This document shows positions 41,890 to 50,501 of a stretch of 64,000 nucleotides of DNA, one piece after another. The stretch covers positions 1-64,000 of the forward strand of contig JAVSMU010000001.1 of NCBI GenBank assembly GCA_032027045.1. Reading direction: 5' to 3'. Under the pieces are notes generated by a model. The model saw only the letters and a list, made by a program, of their open reading frames with translations, made no database searches and had not been told where the DNA came from. Position 1 is the first letter of the stretch; each line of letters starts with the position of its first letter. A program made the translations under genes and the position numbers. The DNA comes from Truepera sp. (GTDB lineage Bacteria; Deinococcota; Deinococci; Deinococcales; Trueperaceae).

Positions 41890-42291
41890 TCACCCCTCGG
41901 CAGCGCCGGCCGCGCGCTCTACGCGGGCCATCAACACACTGACGTCCACCGGTTTCGTGATGATGTCGACGGCGCCCGCCGCGAACGCCCGACGTGTCTG
42001 TTCGGCCCGCACCAAGTTGGACACGACGACGACCGCCAACCCGTGCTTCCCGAAGTCAGCTACGCGGTCGAGCCCGTTACCGTCCGGCAAGTGGATGTCC
42101 AGCAGCACGACGTCGGCCGCAGGACTTACCGCAAGCGCGGCAAGCGCCGAGTTGAGGTTGGAGAACTCCGTTACCGACCAACCTGCGCGCCCGAACACCT
42201 GCTGCACGATCAGCCGGAACGCCAAACTATCATCGACGACCCACAAGCCGCGCTTTGGCACCGCGTAACCCTCGCTCATTGATTGCTGCAT
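41890..42291 (-). CDS. Single-domain response regulator (CheY-like)
   Basis: A 133-aa receiver domain with no output domain. D20 and D21 (WVVDDS) bind Mg, D65 (LLDIHLPDG) is the phosphorylation site, S91 is the switch residue and K113-P114 closes the site. It is the first gene of the response regulator-HEAT-GT2 operon, so it probably signals to the membrane protein or glycosyltransferase. There is no histidine kinase in the window. Confidence 0.9.
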   Translation of the reverse strand: MQQSMSEGYAVPKRGLWVVDDSLAFRLIVQQVFGRAGWSVTEFSNLNSALAALAVSPAADVVLLDIHLPDGNGLDRVADFGKHGLAVVVVSNLVRAEQTRRAFAAGAVDIITKPVDVSVLMARVERAAGAAEG

Positions 42292-42419
42292 GTTACAGCG
42301 TGTGCTCGCGAACGAGAAGACGACGCCGCTGAGCTACCCGCTCCCCTCCGCGTAACGGCGGCGTCACGCCTGAGTCCGTAGCCTCGCCCCGTACATCATC
42401 GTTGCGAAGGAGGAGGCTC

Positions 42420-43340
42420 ATGTACCTGATCGTCGGAGCAACCGGATCTCTCGGAGGGCAGGTCGCCAAGGCCATCCTGGCCAGGGGTGAGCGGGTGAGG
42501 GCGGTCGTAAGGCCGGAGTCGAGCTCACCGTTGCGGCGCACGGGGCGCTTCACCGACCCCGGCGAACTCAGGGCGCTGGGCGCGGAGCTGGTCGAGGCGG
42601 ACCTCAAGCGACCGGAGTCGTTCGACTCGCACCTAGTGGGGGTCAAGTCGGTGCTGATGACGGCGTCCGGAACCAAACGGGCGCCTCCGGATTCGACCGC
42701 GGCCATCGACGCTAACGGCGCCGCGGGGTTGGCTGCAGCCGCCAAGCTGGCAGGCGTCGAGCACTTCGTCTACATGTCGGCGCGCGGCACCGGCCCCGAC
42801 GCTCCCGAACTGATCCGCGCGAAGTGGGAAGGCGAGAACGCCATCCGCGCGACCGGCCAGACGGCCACGTTCGTGCGGCCGGCGATGTTCATGCAGGATT
42901 GGATCGGTTTCGTGCTAGGGGCGCAACTCCAGGGCGGCACGCGCATCCAACTCATGGGCGAGCACGACGCGGCCAAGTGGTTCGTCGACGAGGGCGACGT
43001 CGTCAAGCTGCTCACCGAGATCCTCTTGGCGGGGCCGCCTGACTCGGGAGAGTCGACCACCGTGATGGAGTACGCCACCGACAGGGCTTCGCATGGCGAG
43101 ATCATCGCAAGGATGGCGCGCATCTCGGGCGTCCCGCTCACCGTCGAGCGGCTTCCTATCGGTCAGCCGGTAACGACCGTGGCGGAGCCGGCCGCCGGGG
43201 CGCTCACGCACTTGCTGGCCGTGGCCGCCGCGACGCCGCCGGCTGAGAGCTTGCCGCCGGAGGTGACGCAGCGCTACGGCATAAGGCCACGGACCATCGA
43301 CGACTTCTTGCAGAGGATGCTCGCGGCGGCGCCCTCCTAG
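42420..43340 (+). CDS. NmrA/SDR-type NAD(P)-binding protein
   Basis: A 306-aa atypical short-chain dehydrogenase. The Rossmann motif is YLIVGATGSLGGQVAKAIL at the N-terminus. YMSARGTGPDA replaces the usual catalytic YxxxK area, which is typical of NmrA-like redox sensors or isoflavone-reductase-like proteins. It carries AAGLAAAAKLAGVEHFVYMSA. AAGGAGGAGG directly precedes the ATG at 42420. It is divergent from the response-regulator operon. Confidence 0.88.
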   Translation: MYLIVGATGSLGGQVAKAILARGERVRAVVRPESSSPLRRTGRFTDPGELRALGAELVEADLKRPESFDSHLVGVKSVLMTASGTKRAPPDSTAAIDANGAAGLAAAAKLAGVEHFVYMSARGTGPDAPELIRAKWEGENAIRATGQTATFVRPAMFMQDWIGFVLGAQLQGGTRIQLMGEHDAAKWFVDEGDVVKLLTEILLAGPPDSGESTTVMEYATDRASHGEIIARMARISGVPLTVERLPIGQPVTTVAEPAAGALTHLLAVAAATPPAESLPPEVTQRYGIRPRTIDDFLQRMLAAAPS

Positions 43341-43366
43341 ACGAGCGCGAGCCGCGTGTAGCCACC

Positions 43367-43392
43367 GGAGCCGGCGGCCTCACGCCGGCTCC
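43367..43392. terminator. Bidirectional terminator hairpin
   Basis: GGAGCCGGC and GCCGGCTCC form a perfect 9-bp stem with an 8-base loop. It lies between convergent genes and overlaps the stop of the membrane-protein gene. No strong T-run. Confidence 0.55.
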
Positions 43393-43943
43393 ACCTCGGG
43401 TTGACGAATCCCGCGCTTCCGCGTGGCCAGCACGAAGATCGACGTGGCGTAGGCGATGACTACCCCGAGCGACACCATAGTCAACCTGCTCTCCGGGAAC
43501 AACCACCAGAACAGGGTCACGAGCCCCGTCCGCAGGATCGCGTGGATGGTTCCGATGGGGTGACCGATGACCCATGAGAACACGATCCAATGAAGCCCCA
43601 AGCCGATGCCCAAAGTGAGCGGCAGGTACTGCGGGTCCAAGAACACCACCGTGAAGTGCACGGCCCAGAGGAGGTTCACCATCAACACGGACATCCCCAT
43701 GAGCTTCGCAAGCGGGTTGGTATTACCGATCAGTGACTCGCCAAGAGGCTGGGAGAGAAGCATGGCGAGAGGAAACATGGTGCCGGATCCGAACAGCAGA
43801 ACGAGGTTCGCCGTTCGCTGCGGCAGGAACAGCGCCGCAATACCGACTATCGTCCAGACGACGGCGCCTGCTATCGGCAAGGCAAGCGAGCGTCCGGCCT
43901 GGCGCTCATAATCTGCTCTGAGTGCAACCAGATGATCCTGCAT
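43380..43943 (-). CDS. Multi-pass membrane protein (DUF7010-like)
   Basis: A 187-aa protein with about six hydrophobic helices (LPIAGAVVWTIVGIAALFL, LVLLFGSGTMFPLAMLL, and SVLMVNLLWAVHFTVVFL among them). The N-terminus QDHLVALRADYERQAGRSLALPIAG and the FGSGTMFPLA and IVFSWVIGHPIGTIHAI blocks suggest the DUF7010 group. The family label is from memory and moderately sure. The start is ATG 43943 with GGAGGAAG upstream. Function unknown. Confidence 0.75.
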   Translation of the reverse strand: MQDHLVALRADYERQAGRSLALPIAGAVVWTIVGIAALFLPQRTANLVLLFGSGTMFPLAMLLSQPLGESLIGNTNPLAKLMGMSVLMVNLLWAVHFTVVFLDPQYLPLTLGIGLGLHWIVFSWVIGHPIGTIHAILRTGLVTLFWWLFPESRLTMVSLGVVIAYATSIFVLATRKRGIRQPEVEPA

Positions 43944-44005
43944 CGTCTTCCTCCGGAAAGTCCCCGAAGAAGGTATCACAAGGGCTAACTCGCCCGCTTC
44001 TCTCA

Positions 44006-44075
44006 GAGGCTACTCGTCCAGCAGGGGGATATCGGCCCGCACGACGTAGCGCGCGCCGGCAGGGTGGAGGTGGCT
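44006..44075 (-). repeat. Partial duplicate of the thpR 3' end
   Basis: It is 69/70 identical to 46816-46885 and in the same orientation. It encodes the last ~20 codons and stop of thpR (HLHPAGARYVVRADIPLLDE). No other part of thpR accompanies it. With the true copy it brackets the lipoprotein gene as direct repeats 2810 bases apart. Confidence 0.9.
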
Positions 44076-44185
44076 TCCGATCTTGTGACGGATTCAGGTA
44101 GCCGCTGCACTCACGTCATCCAGCCGCCGGAACGGCCGGAATGCTTCCCGGGAGCCTCGTCCATGCCTCTTGGTGCCAGCGCGCG

Positions 44186-46651
44186 TTAGCGGTAGTCGGT
44201 CCCCGAAGCGGTGCAGATGATGTCGACGGCTACCGGGTCCTTGTTCTTGTCGAGTACACTCACTATGCCTAGCAATTCAGCCTCTGCCTTGACCAGGCCG
44301 CCGCCGGACCTGAAGGTATCCGCCCTTATGTTCAAGCTCGAACTGGTTAGGTAGGAAGGGGTTTCAACGGCAAAGGTGATGTAAACGTCACGCTCGATAG
44401 TCTCGGTGACGGAGAGCGGTTCGGCGCCAGCCCGGAGCTCGAAGGTGTAGTACGACCCGCTTTTCGCGCGCGGGTAGAGCCCCACTCGCGCGGCTGGGCT
44501 TGTCTCCGACGGTCCGTTCGACTCGAGGTGGTACCTGAACCTGACCCGCAGGTAGCCATCCTGACCGACGAGCGTACGGTCCTCAGGGACCACGGCGATG
44601 AAGTCATGGGTCTCCGTTTTCGCGCCGCCGTTGTTGGACTGGGCTGAGACCTTGCGGTACGAAGGAGCGCTCGCCACGCCGTCGCCGTACTCGTCAAGCC
44701 GGATGCTCTCCTCACCCAGGATCTTCTCGCAAAGGTTCGGGTCGACGGTGCCCTCTCCTACGTTCACGGTCGCCTTCCCGTCAATGGCGACTTCTAGTGG
44801 GACGGGTAGGCTCATGCCGAAGAGCTTGGCGTGTACGAAGGCGTAGAAGGTCTGTTCGCCTTCGTGTTCTGGCAGGAAGTCGGTCTGGCACTCGAAGGTG
44901 GTCTGCCCGCTGCCGGCGGTGACGTCGACGCAGTTCGGGCGGCCGTTCTCGAGGGTGAAATCGCCGGCTCCTCCTTCCTTCTTCCACAAGATCTCGATCT
45001 TCTCTACGGAGTCGATGCCCAGGTAGGTGACTGGGTCGAGTTGGATGTGGAAGGTGGCAAGTTGGCCGAGTTCGTCGTCGCTGCCTGGTGTGACGCTGGT
45101 TGGGGTGATGATGAAGGTGCCTCTTGGCGATTGGGCGAGCGGCTCGTTGACGAGGTCGAAAGACAGTGCGTTGACCTTCAGTTTGAGGAGCTTGATGACC
45201 TTCTCGATGTCCTTGCCGATCTTGGCTTGGGCGAGCAGGCTTAGGTCGAAGGTGGACGCGTAGGCGGGGTTGGCTGCCTGGGCGTAGGTGGTGGCCAGGT
45301 CGAGCTTCTGTTTGGCGCTGGCGGTGAAGCGCAGCGCCTGGACGCGCAACCTCTTGGACCAGCGCGTGCCGATGGCGACGTCGGCGAAGGCGTAGGCCGA
45401 GAACTCGGCTTCGACGCGGAACTGCTCGTCGATGGCGGGGAACTTCGGTGTTACCTGCGCTTCCAGGCTGGCGTCACCGGTGGCGTAGTTGGTGCAGTCG
45501 CCGCCCGATGCGGGGCAGGTGAGGCCCATCTCGAGGCTCGCCTTGCCCGTGGCGCTGGTCTGCAGTCCGAGTTGCGCGAGGGCGAGTTTGCCCGTCAACT
45601 CGAAGCCGGTGCCGACAGGGACTTGCCCGCCGATGATGAAGGCCAGGGGTCCGCCGATGGGGATGGGGATCACGAAGAGTTCAACTTCGCACTTGAGTGA
45701 GCCCTCGAACGCAGCGGTGATGGTCGGTTCGAACTTGAAGGCGGCGTCGACGCTGCCGCTGGCGGCCAGCTTCTTGAGGCCACCCTCGGAAAGGTCGTAG
45801 TCGATGTCGAAGCTGAAGGACGGGTTGAGGGTGAAGGAGGGTGCGGCGGCGAGTTCGACGTTGAACGTCGTGTCGGTCGTGCATTCGAACGAGCCAAGCG
45901 CGGTGGTGCCGGTGACCTCAGTGGTGGTGAGCGTCGGCTGCGGGGCGCGGATCGCGACGAACTCCATGGCGCCGTCCGCCAACTCGCGCACTGCGTACGC
46001 CTCCTGGATCTCGTCGTTGATGACGGCCTCGACCTGGCTCAGGTCGAGGCTCTCGCTTACCTTGAGTGCCACGAAGAGCGCATCTAGCGTCACGATCTCG
46101 AGCGTCACGAGCTGTTTGGACTCTGGTTGTTTCGTGCTGGCAATTACTCGGCCGCCGACGGGCAATTCACCTGTGCCCACTACCAGGTCCCCAGCCTGCA
46201 GGGCGTCGACGCCGGTGAGCGTGACCTGGTATTGCCAGCCGAGGTCGTATTCGGCCTCGGGGTCGACGGGCTCGATCTCTCCGGCTACCTGATCGTCGGA
46301 GACGAGCACGGCGCCTGGCACCGGCTGCGCGACTACTATCAGAACGGGCGCCGACTCAAGGCCCTTGGCGCGAGCGACGACGTAGCCGGATCCCAAGGAG
46401 CCGGCTGCGGTGACTTTTCCGGCGTCGTCGACGCTAATGACATCGGCGTCGGAGTGCCAGGTGACCTCGTCTTCGGTGGTGTTGCCGCTGCCGTCGAGCA
46501 CCACGGCCGACAGTTCGATCGAGTCACCCGGCGACGTCAGCAGCGCGTAACCTGGCTTCACCACTATGCGGCCGGTTGGCATCGGGGGTTGGGTCTGGGT
46601 GCAGGCGGCTAGAACAAGCGCTAGTAATGACAGGGCCGCGAAACGCCTCAT
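44186..46651 (-). CDS. Large lipoprotein with Big-type Ig domain
   Basis: An 821-aa predicted lipoprotein. The signal peptide ends in the lipobox LVLAAC (Cys18). Residues ~30-110 (GDSIELSAVVLDGSGNTTEDEVTWHSDADVISVDDAGKVTAAGSLGSG) are a bacterial Ig-like group 2 domain. A long beta-rich region with several Cys pairs follows, without a recognised enzyme motif. The C-terminal ~150 residues look like another beta-sandwich. It is probably a cell-envelope surface protein. AAGGAGGAAG precedes the start. It is flanked by the thpR 3' direct repeats. Confidence 0.85.
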   Translation of the reverse strand: MRRFAALSLLALVLAACTQTQPPMPTGRIVVKPGYALLTSPGDSIELSAVVLDGSGNTTEDEVTWHSDADVISVDDAGKVTAAGSLGSGYVVARAKGLESAPVLIVVAQPVPGAVLVSDDQVAGEIEPVDPEAEYDLGWQYQVTLTGVDALQAGDLVVGTGELPVGGRVIASTKQPESKQLVTLEIVTLDALFVALKVSESLDLSQVEAVINDEIQEAYAVRELADGAMEFVAIRAPQPTLTTTEVTGTTALGSFECTTDTTFNVELAAAPSFTLNPSFSFDIDYDLSEGGLKKLAASGSVDAAFKFEPTITAAFEGSLKCEVELFVIPIPIGGPLAFIIGGQVPVGTGFELTGKLALAQLGLQTSATGKASLEMGLTCPASGGDCTNYATGDASLEAQVTPKFPAIDEQFRVEAEFSAYAFADVAIGTRWSKRLRVQALRFTASAKQKLDLATTYAQAANPAYASTFDLSLLAQAKIGKDIEKVIKLLKLKVNALSFDLVNEPLAQSPRGTFIITPTSVTPGSDDELGQLATFHIQLDPVTYLGIDSVEKIEILWKKEGGAGDFTLENGRPNCVDVTAGSGQTTFECQTDFLPEHEGEQTFYAFVHAKLFGMSLPVPLEVAIDGKATVNVGEGTVDPNLCEKILGEESIRLDEYGDGVASAPSYRKVSAQSNNGGAKTETHDFIAVVPEDRTLVGQDGYLRVRFRYHLESNGPSETSPAARVGLYPRAKSGSYYTFELRAGAEPLSVTETIERDVYITFAVETPSYLTSSSLNIRADTFRSGGGLVKAEAELLGIVSVLDKNKDPVAVDIICTASGTDYR

Positions 46652-46815
46652 CGCTTCCTCCTTGACCGGTGTCGGCTAGGTCGAGGCATCGTAGGGGGCC
46701 GGGCGTTACGCGGGCGTTACGCCCTCGTGGCGGGTCGGCCAGGGCATGCCGGACTGCTGCGGTAGCAACCAACCGCTTGGCTTGGCCGCCGGACGACCTC
46801 GCCTGCTTCTCTGGC

Positions 46816-46885
46816 GAGGCTACTCGTCCAGCAGGGGGATATCGGCCCGCACGACGTAGCGCGCGCCGGCAGGCTGGAGGTGGCT
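46816..46885 (-). repeat. thpR 3' end, parental copy of the 70-bp direct repeat
   Basis: This is the functional counterpart of 44006-44075, with a single mismatch at 46874. It includes the thpR stop at 46820-46822. Confidence 0.9.
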
Positions 46886-47368
46886 CTCGATGAGCTGCAG
46901 TTCAGTCACGGGCCACTCGCCGAACACCTGCAGCCGCGGCAGTCGCTCGGGCATCCGTTGCGGCACGCGGAACCTCGCCAGCGTGATGTGCGGCCGGAAG
47001 CGCTTCTCCTCAAGCGTGAAGCCGGAACGCTTTAGTTCGGCGGCCAGGGAAGACCGCATCGCGATCAGCGCGGGCACGTCGCCCGTGAGGCCGGCCCATA
47101 GCACCTTCGCGCGCTCCTCGTTCGGGAAGGCGCCAAGGCCCTGGGCGATGAGGCGCAGCGGCTCCGCGTAGCCCTCGGTGGCCACGTAAGCGGCTTCCTC
47201 GGCGTCCGCAACTCGCCGCTCCTCCACCTCGCCCAGGAAGGCCAGCGTGAGGTGGAAGTTCTCGGGCTTAACCCACTTCACGCCCCTGACGTCGGCGGCG
47301 GTGCCCACCCGGGCGAGGTTCGCACGCACGCTCTCGGGGATGGAAACAGCGATGAACAGTCGAGCCAT
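46820..47368 (-). CDS. thpR: RNA 2',3'-cyclic phosphodiesterase (ThpR/LigT)
   Basis: A 182-aa 2H phosphoesterase. The two catalytic HxTx motifs are HLTLAFLG (near residue 39) and HITLARFR (near residue 133). It opens cyclic phosphates on RNA and may act in tRNA processing. ATG at 47368 gives the standard family start (MARLFIAVSIPE); the frame continues upstream without family similarity. It is divergent from the CoA-disulfide-reductase-like gene. Its 3' end is duplicated at 44006. Confidence 0.92.
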   Translation of the reverse strand: MARLFIAVSIPESVRANLARVGTAADVRGVKWVKPENFHLTLAFLGEVEERRVADAEEAAYVATEGYAEPLRLIAQGLGAFPNEERAKVLWAGLTGDVPALIAMRSSLAAELKRSGFTLEEKRFRPHITLARFRVPQRMPERLPRLQVFGEWPVTELQLIESHLQPAGARYVVRADIPLLDE

Positions 47369-47443
47369 CCGTTCACCATGGCGCAAAGCAGGGCGAGGCG
47401 GTGTCGCGCGCGCTCTCGCGACTTGATTCCCGTCACGTGCGTG

Positions 47444-47517
47444 TAGCCTGAGGCATGTTTCGGACATCGATCTACCCCGTCGTTGAAACCGGACGCGAAT
47501 CCGCGGGCCACGCATGA
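47444..47517 (+). promoter_or_regulatory. Leaderless promoter and 20-codon leader ORF before the CoA-disulfide-reductase-like gene
   Basis: TAGCCT (47444-47449) lies 5 bases before an ATG at 47455. This opens a 20-codon frame ending TGA at 47515-47517, overlapping the ATG of the next gene (ATGA). Its peptide starts MFRTSIYPVV. It could deliver ribosomes to a gene that has no Shine-Dalgarno sequence of its own. Confidence 0.45.
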
Positions 47518-48893
47518 AGAAGCTTGTCGTCATCGGCGGTGACGCCGCCGGCATGTCGGCCGCCGCGCGCGCCAGCCGCGGCGCGGAGCCGCCCGAGACG
47601 GTGGTGTTCGAGCGTGGCGAGTACACGTCCTACGCGGCATGCGGCCTGCCGTACCACGTGAGCGGCCTCATCACCGACCCGCAGGCGTTGGTGGCGCGCA
47701 CGCCCGAGGAGCACCGCGCCAGCGGCATAGACGTGCGCATGCGGCAGGAGGTCTTGAGCATCGACCCCGAGGAGCGCTCGGTGACGGTGCGCTCCCTGGA
47801 CGATGGGCGCACCTACCAGGAGAGCTACGACGAGCTGCTCATCGCCACGGGCGCCTCGCCCATCGTGCCGAAGCTTCCCAACGTGAACGCCAAGGGCGTG
47901 ACGACCATCAAGACCATCCCCGACGCCGTCGCGCTGGACGCGCTCATCCGCGAACGCACTCCGCCGGCCGCCGTGGTCATCGGCGGCGGCTACATCGGCC
48001 TGGAGATGGCTGAGGCGCTGGTGGGTCGCGGCCTCGAGGTCACGCTCATCGAGATGCTGGAGCAGCCGATGGCGACGTTGGACCCCGACATGAGCGCGCG
48101 GGTGGCCGACGCGTTGCGGGAACTCGGCGTGTGCGTGCACCTGGGTGTCACCGCGACTGGTTTCGAGGTGGATGGTGAGGGTTGGGTGCGCGCCGTTGCC
48201 ACCAGCTCGGGCGAGATTCCAGCGGAGTTGGTGGTGCTCGGGCTCGGCTTCCGGCCGAACGTGAGCCTGGCGGTGGGGGCGGGCGTTCCCCTCGGACCCA
48301 GCGGCGCCATCGCGGTGGACGCCCGCATGGCCACGCGCACGCCTCACGTGTGGGCGGCGGGCGACTGTGTGGAGAGCCTGAACCGCGTGAGCGGCGCGCC
48401 CGTCTGGGTGGCGCTCGGCACGCACGCCAACAAGCAGGGGCGGACGGCCGGCACGAACTTGAGCGGGACGCCGGCGCGTTTCGAGGGCGTCATAGGCACC
48501 GCCATCACGCGCGTCGGTGACGTCGAGATCGCGCGCACGGGCCTCAGTTCTCGCGAGGCGCAAGCCGCGGGCTTCGCGGCAGTGGCTAACACCATAGAGT
48601 CGGGAACCCGCGCTCACTACTACCCGGGCAGCGAGTCGCTAGCGGTGCGCGTGGTGGCGGAGCGGGGCAGCGGGCGGCTTCTCGGGGCGCAGATCGTCGG
48701 CGGGGCAGAGTCCGGCAAACGCATCGACGCGCTTGCCGTGGGCGTGTGGAACGGCATGACGGCCGCCGAGTTCAGCGGTCTCGACCTGGCGTACGCCCCG
48801 CCGTTCGCGCCCGTTTGGGACGCCATCCTCATTGCCGCGAGGCTCGCGGGGGAGAAGGCGTGGGAGTCGGAGCGACCGATTTCGACGCTGTAA
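47514..48893 (+). CDS. CoA-disulfide reductase / NADH oxidase family flavoprotein
   Basis: A 459-aa FAD- and NAD(P)H-dependent oxidoreductase. FAD-binding VVIGGDAAGMSAAARA is at the N-terminus. The single redox Cys is C43 in YTSYAACGLPYHV, the position used in CoA-disulfide reductases. A second Rossmann motif reads VVIGGGYIGLEMAEALVGRG, HVWAAGDCVE is the late FAD motif, and the C-terminal dimerisation domain is intact. It would regenerate thiols or reduce CoA/per-sulfide disulfides. No rhodanese domain is fused. Confidence 0.88.
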   Translation: MKKLVVIGGDAAGMSAAARASRGAEPPETVVFERGEYTSYAACGLPYHVSGLITDPQALVARTPEEHRASGIDVRMRQEVLSIDPEERSVTVRSLDDGRTYQESYDELLIATGASPIVPKLPNVNAKGVTTIKTIPDAVALDALIRERTPPAAVVIGGGYIGLEMAEALVGRGLEVTLIEMLEQPMATLDPDMSARVADALRELGVCVHLGVTATGFEVDGEGWVRAVATSSGEIPAELVVLGLGFRPNVSLAVGAGVPLGPSGAIAVDARMATRTPHVWAAGDCVESLNRVSGAPVWVALGTHANKQGRTAGTNLSGTPARFEGVIGTAITRVGDVEIARTGLSSREAQAAGFAAVANTIESGTRAHYYPGSESLAVRVVAERGSGRLLGAQIVGGAESGKRIDALAVGVWNGMTAAEFSGLDLAYAPPFAPVWDAILIAARLAGEKAWESERPISTL

Positions 48894-49114
48894 TCACTGC
48901 CCTGGAGCCGTTGGCCCAGGGCTTGGACGACGAACTGATAGCGCGGTTTCCCGGAGTGTGAGCCCTCTAGCCACATCAGTATGAGTTGGAAGTTCGAGCG
49001 TCCGTTGCCCGCACACGGCAGTAACCGTATCGTGTGCCGCTCCCCGGAACGTGTAACAGGGTTCCGTTGAACGTAGCCGTTCATACCTGCGGTGCGCCGC
49101 AGCCCACGGCAACA

Positions 49115-49140
49115 CAAAAGTAGTTCGTACCGGGGTTGGG
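49115..49140 (+). repeat. Dispersed 26-bp repeat, copy B
   Basis: 24/26 identical to 27786-27811. It ends 5 bases before the -35 of the next promoter, so it may be a regulator-binding box. Confidence 0.7.
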
Positions 49141-49145
49141 CAGTC

Positions 49146-49174
49146 TTGACATTCGACCCAATCGTCCACATAAT
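49146..49174 (+). promoter_or_regulatory. Sigma-70-type promoter
   Basis: TTGACA (49146-49151) and CATAAT (49169-49174) are spaced by 17 bases. This is the best -35/-10 pair in the window and drives the thioredoxin-like gene with a leader of about 35 bases. Confidence 0.7.
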
Positions 49175-49217
49175 GCGTCCAACGTAAGAAGTACTACAAG
49201 TAATGAGGGGGATGCAT

Positions 49218-50327
49218 ATGCGCGTTCGTAGCTGGACCGTAACGGCCTTCCTGTTCGCCTCGCTCCTTCTTGGGGCGGCTAGTAGCCAAGCCTACAGGGT
49301 TGGCGCCAAGGTGGCCCCCGGCACCCTCGTGGACTTTCCACTGGTCCAAACCGTTACTGGAGAGACCATAAAGAAGGGTCTGCCAACGGTGGTCATCTTC
49401 GCGAAGGTCAAGGGGTGTCCGCTCTGCGAGGCGGTGCCCGAGATTGCGACCAGCTGGATACGGAAGTACCAGAACCTGCAGGTCTTCGTGGTCGAGACCA
49501 GTTCACCGCGCGTAACGGTGGAAGCGTGGGCTCAGGAGCATGACGTTCCCATCGTCTTCGACGCCGACTCGAGCTTCAAGGATGCCTTCGAGACCAACCT
49601 CACGCTCCTGTATCTCCTGGACGAGAGTGGCATGGTTCGAGACAAGGTGCGCCCGAAAACCCGCCGGCAGTGGGTTGACTTCGATCACCAGCTTGCGCGC
49701 GCCGACAGCGGCGACTGGCAAGCGGTCGACGACAACGCCGTCGTCTTGCCGGTAATCGGCGGAGTGGCGCGCTCCTCACCAGTGGTTCCTCTCGGCACCG
49801 GCGCGCCCGCCCTTGTGATCGTCGGGGACGGTTATTGCAGCTTCTGCCGGGAGATCGTGTCGAGCGGTTTGCAGAAGGCGGTCAAGAGACTGCTCGACGA
49901 GCAGCCGGACATGGGCGTCTACCTTCTGGAGCCGAGCCTGGAGTCGATCGCTGAGGGGTTCTACGGTTTCGCGCCTTACGTTGACTACGGTCCCCGCGCG
50001 GTTTTCGCGGAGTACGCCGAGCTCTTCGGTGAAGAAGCCGCTGGCGCTGACATCATGAACTACTTGAGTACCGGGGAACCCCCTAAGGGCATGTTCGTGC
50101 CTACCACCGTGTGGCCTGACGATGGTTGGGCCGATGGGGTGAGCATCGTTCGCTACGAGGTCGGTGGACCCGATGATCCGGTCACCACGTGGGGTTACGG
50201 CGAGAAGGACTTCGGCGTGCTGGTGTTCGATGGTGAGGGCAGGTACCTTGGACCCGCACCATTCTTCACGGGTGAGACGGGCAACATGCTGGTTCTGACC
50301 GTCAAGAAGCTGCTCGGCATGCCGTAG
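49218..50327 (+). CDS. Secreted double-thioredoxin-fold protein
   Basis: A 369-aa exported protein. The signal peptide is MRVRSWTVTAFLFASLLLGA with cleavage near SSQA. Two thioredoxin-like halves each carry a CxxC: CPLC at 67-70 (TVVIFAKVKGCPLC) and CSFC at 207-210 (LVIVGDGYCSFC). It may act in extracytoplasmic thiol-disulfide exchange. In-frame ATGs also lie at 49203 and 49212; AGGGGG at 49206-49211 is best spaced for 49218. Confidence 0.75.
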   Translation: MRVRSWTVTAFLFASLLLGAASSQAYRVGAKVAPGTLVDFPLVQTVTGETIKKGLPTVVIFAKVKGCPLCEAVPEIATSWIRKYQNLQVFVVETSSPRVTVEAWAQEHDVPIVFDADSSFKDAFETNLTLLYLLDESGMVRDKVRPKTRRQWVDFDHQLARADSGDWQAVDDNAVVLPVIGGVARSSPVVPLGTGAPALVIVGDGYCSFCREIVSSGLQKAVKRLLDEQPDMGVYLLEPSLESIAEGFYGFAPYVDYGPRAVFAEYAELFGEEAAGADIMNYLSTGEPPKGMFVPTTVWPDDGWADGVSIVRYEVGGPDDPVTTWGYGEKDFGVLVFDGEGRYLGPAPFFTGETGNMLVLTVKKLLGMP

Positions 50328-50501
50328 CGATGAGACGCTGCCGTACTGCGGCTGGGCTGCGCCGACCGACCAGGAGCCGAAGGCTTCACCGGCGGGAGAG
50401 AAAACCGTGGTCGTTTAGTTGGCGTTTAGCAGGTGTTAGCAGTCTATTTCCTAGCCTCCTCTCACGGTTCCTACCAAGTTCGAACCGTCCGAGGAGGAAG
50501 G

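Larger units (their letters stand above)
48894..49217. other. Intergenic region with dispersed repeat and promoter
   Basis: No gene is seen. It contains dispersed repeat copy B (49115-49140) and a strong promoter (49146-49174). Confidence 0.6.

Noticed and set aside
47472-48617. 381-codon minus frame opposite the CoA-disulfide-reductase-like gene
   Set aside because: Antisense shadow; the plus frame has both Rossmann motifs and the C43 site.
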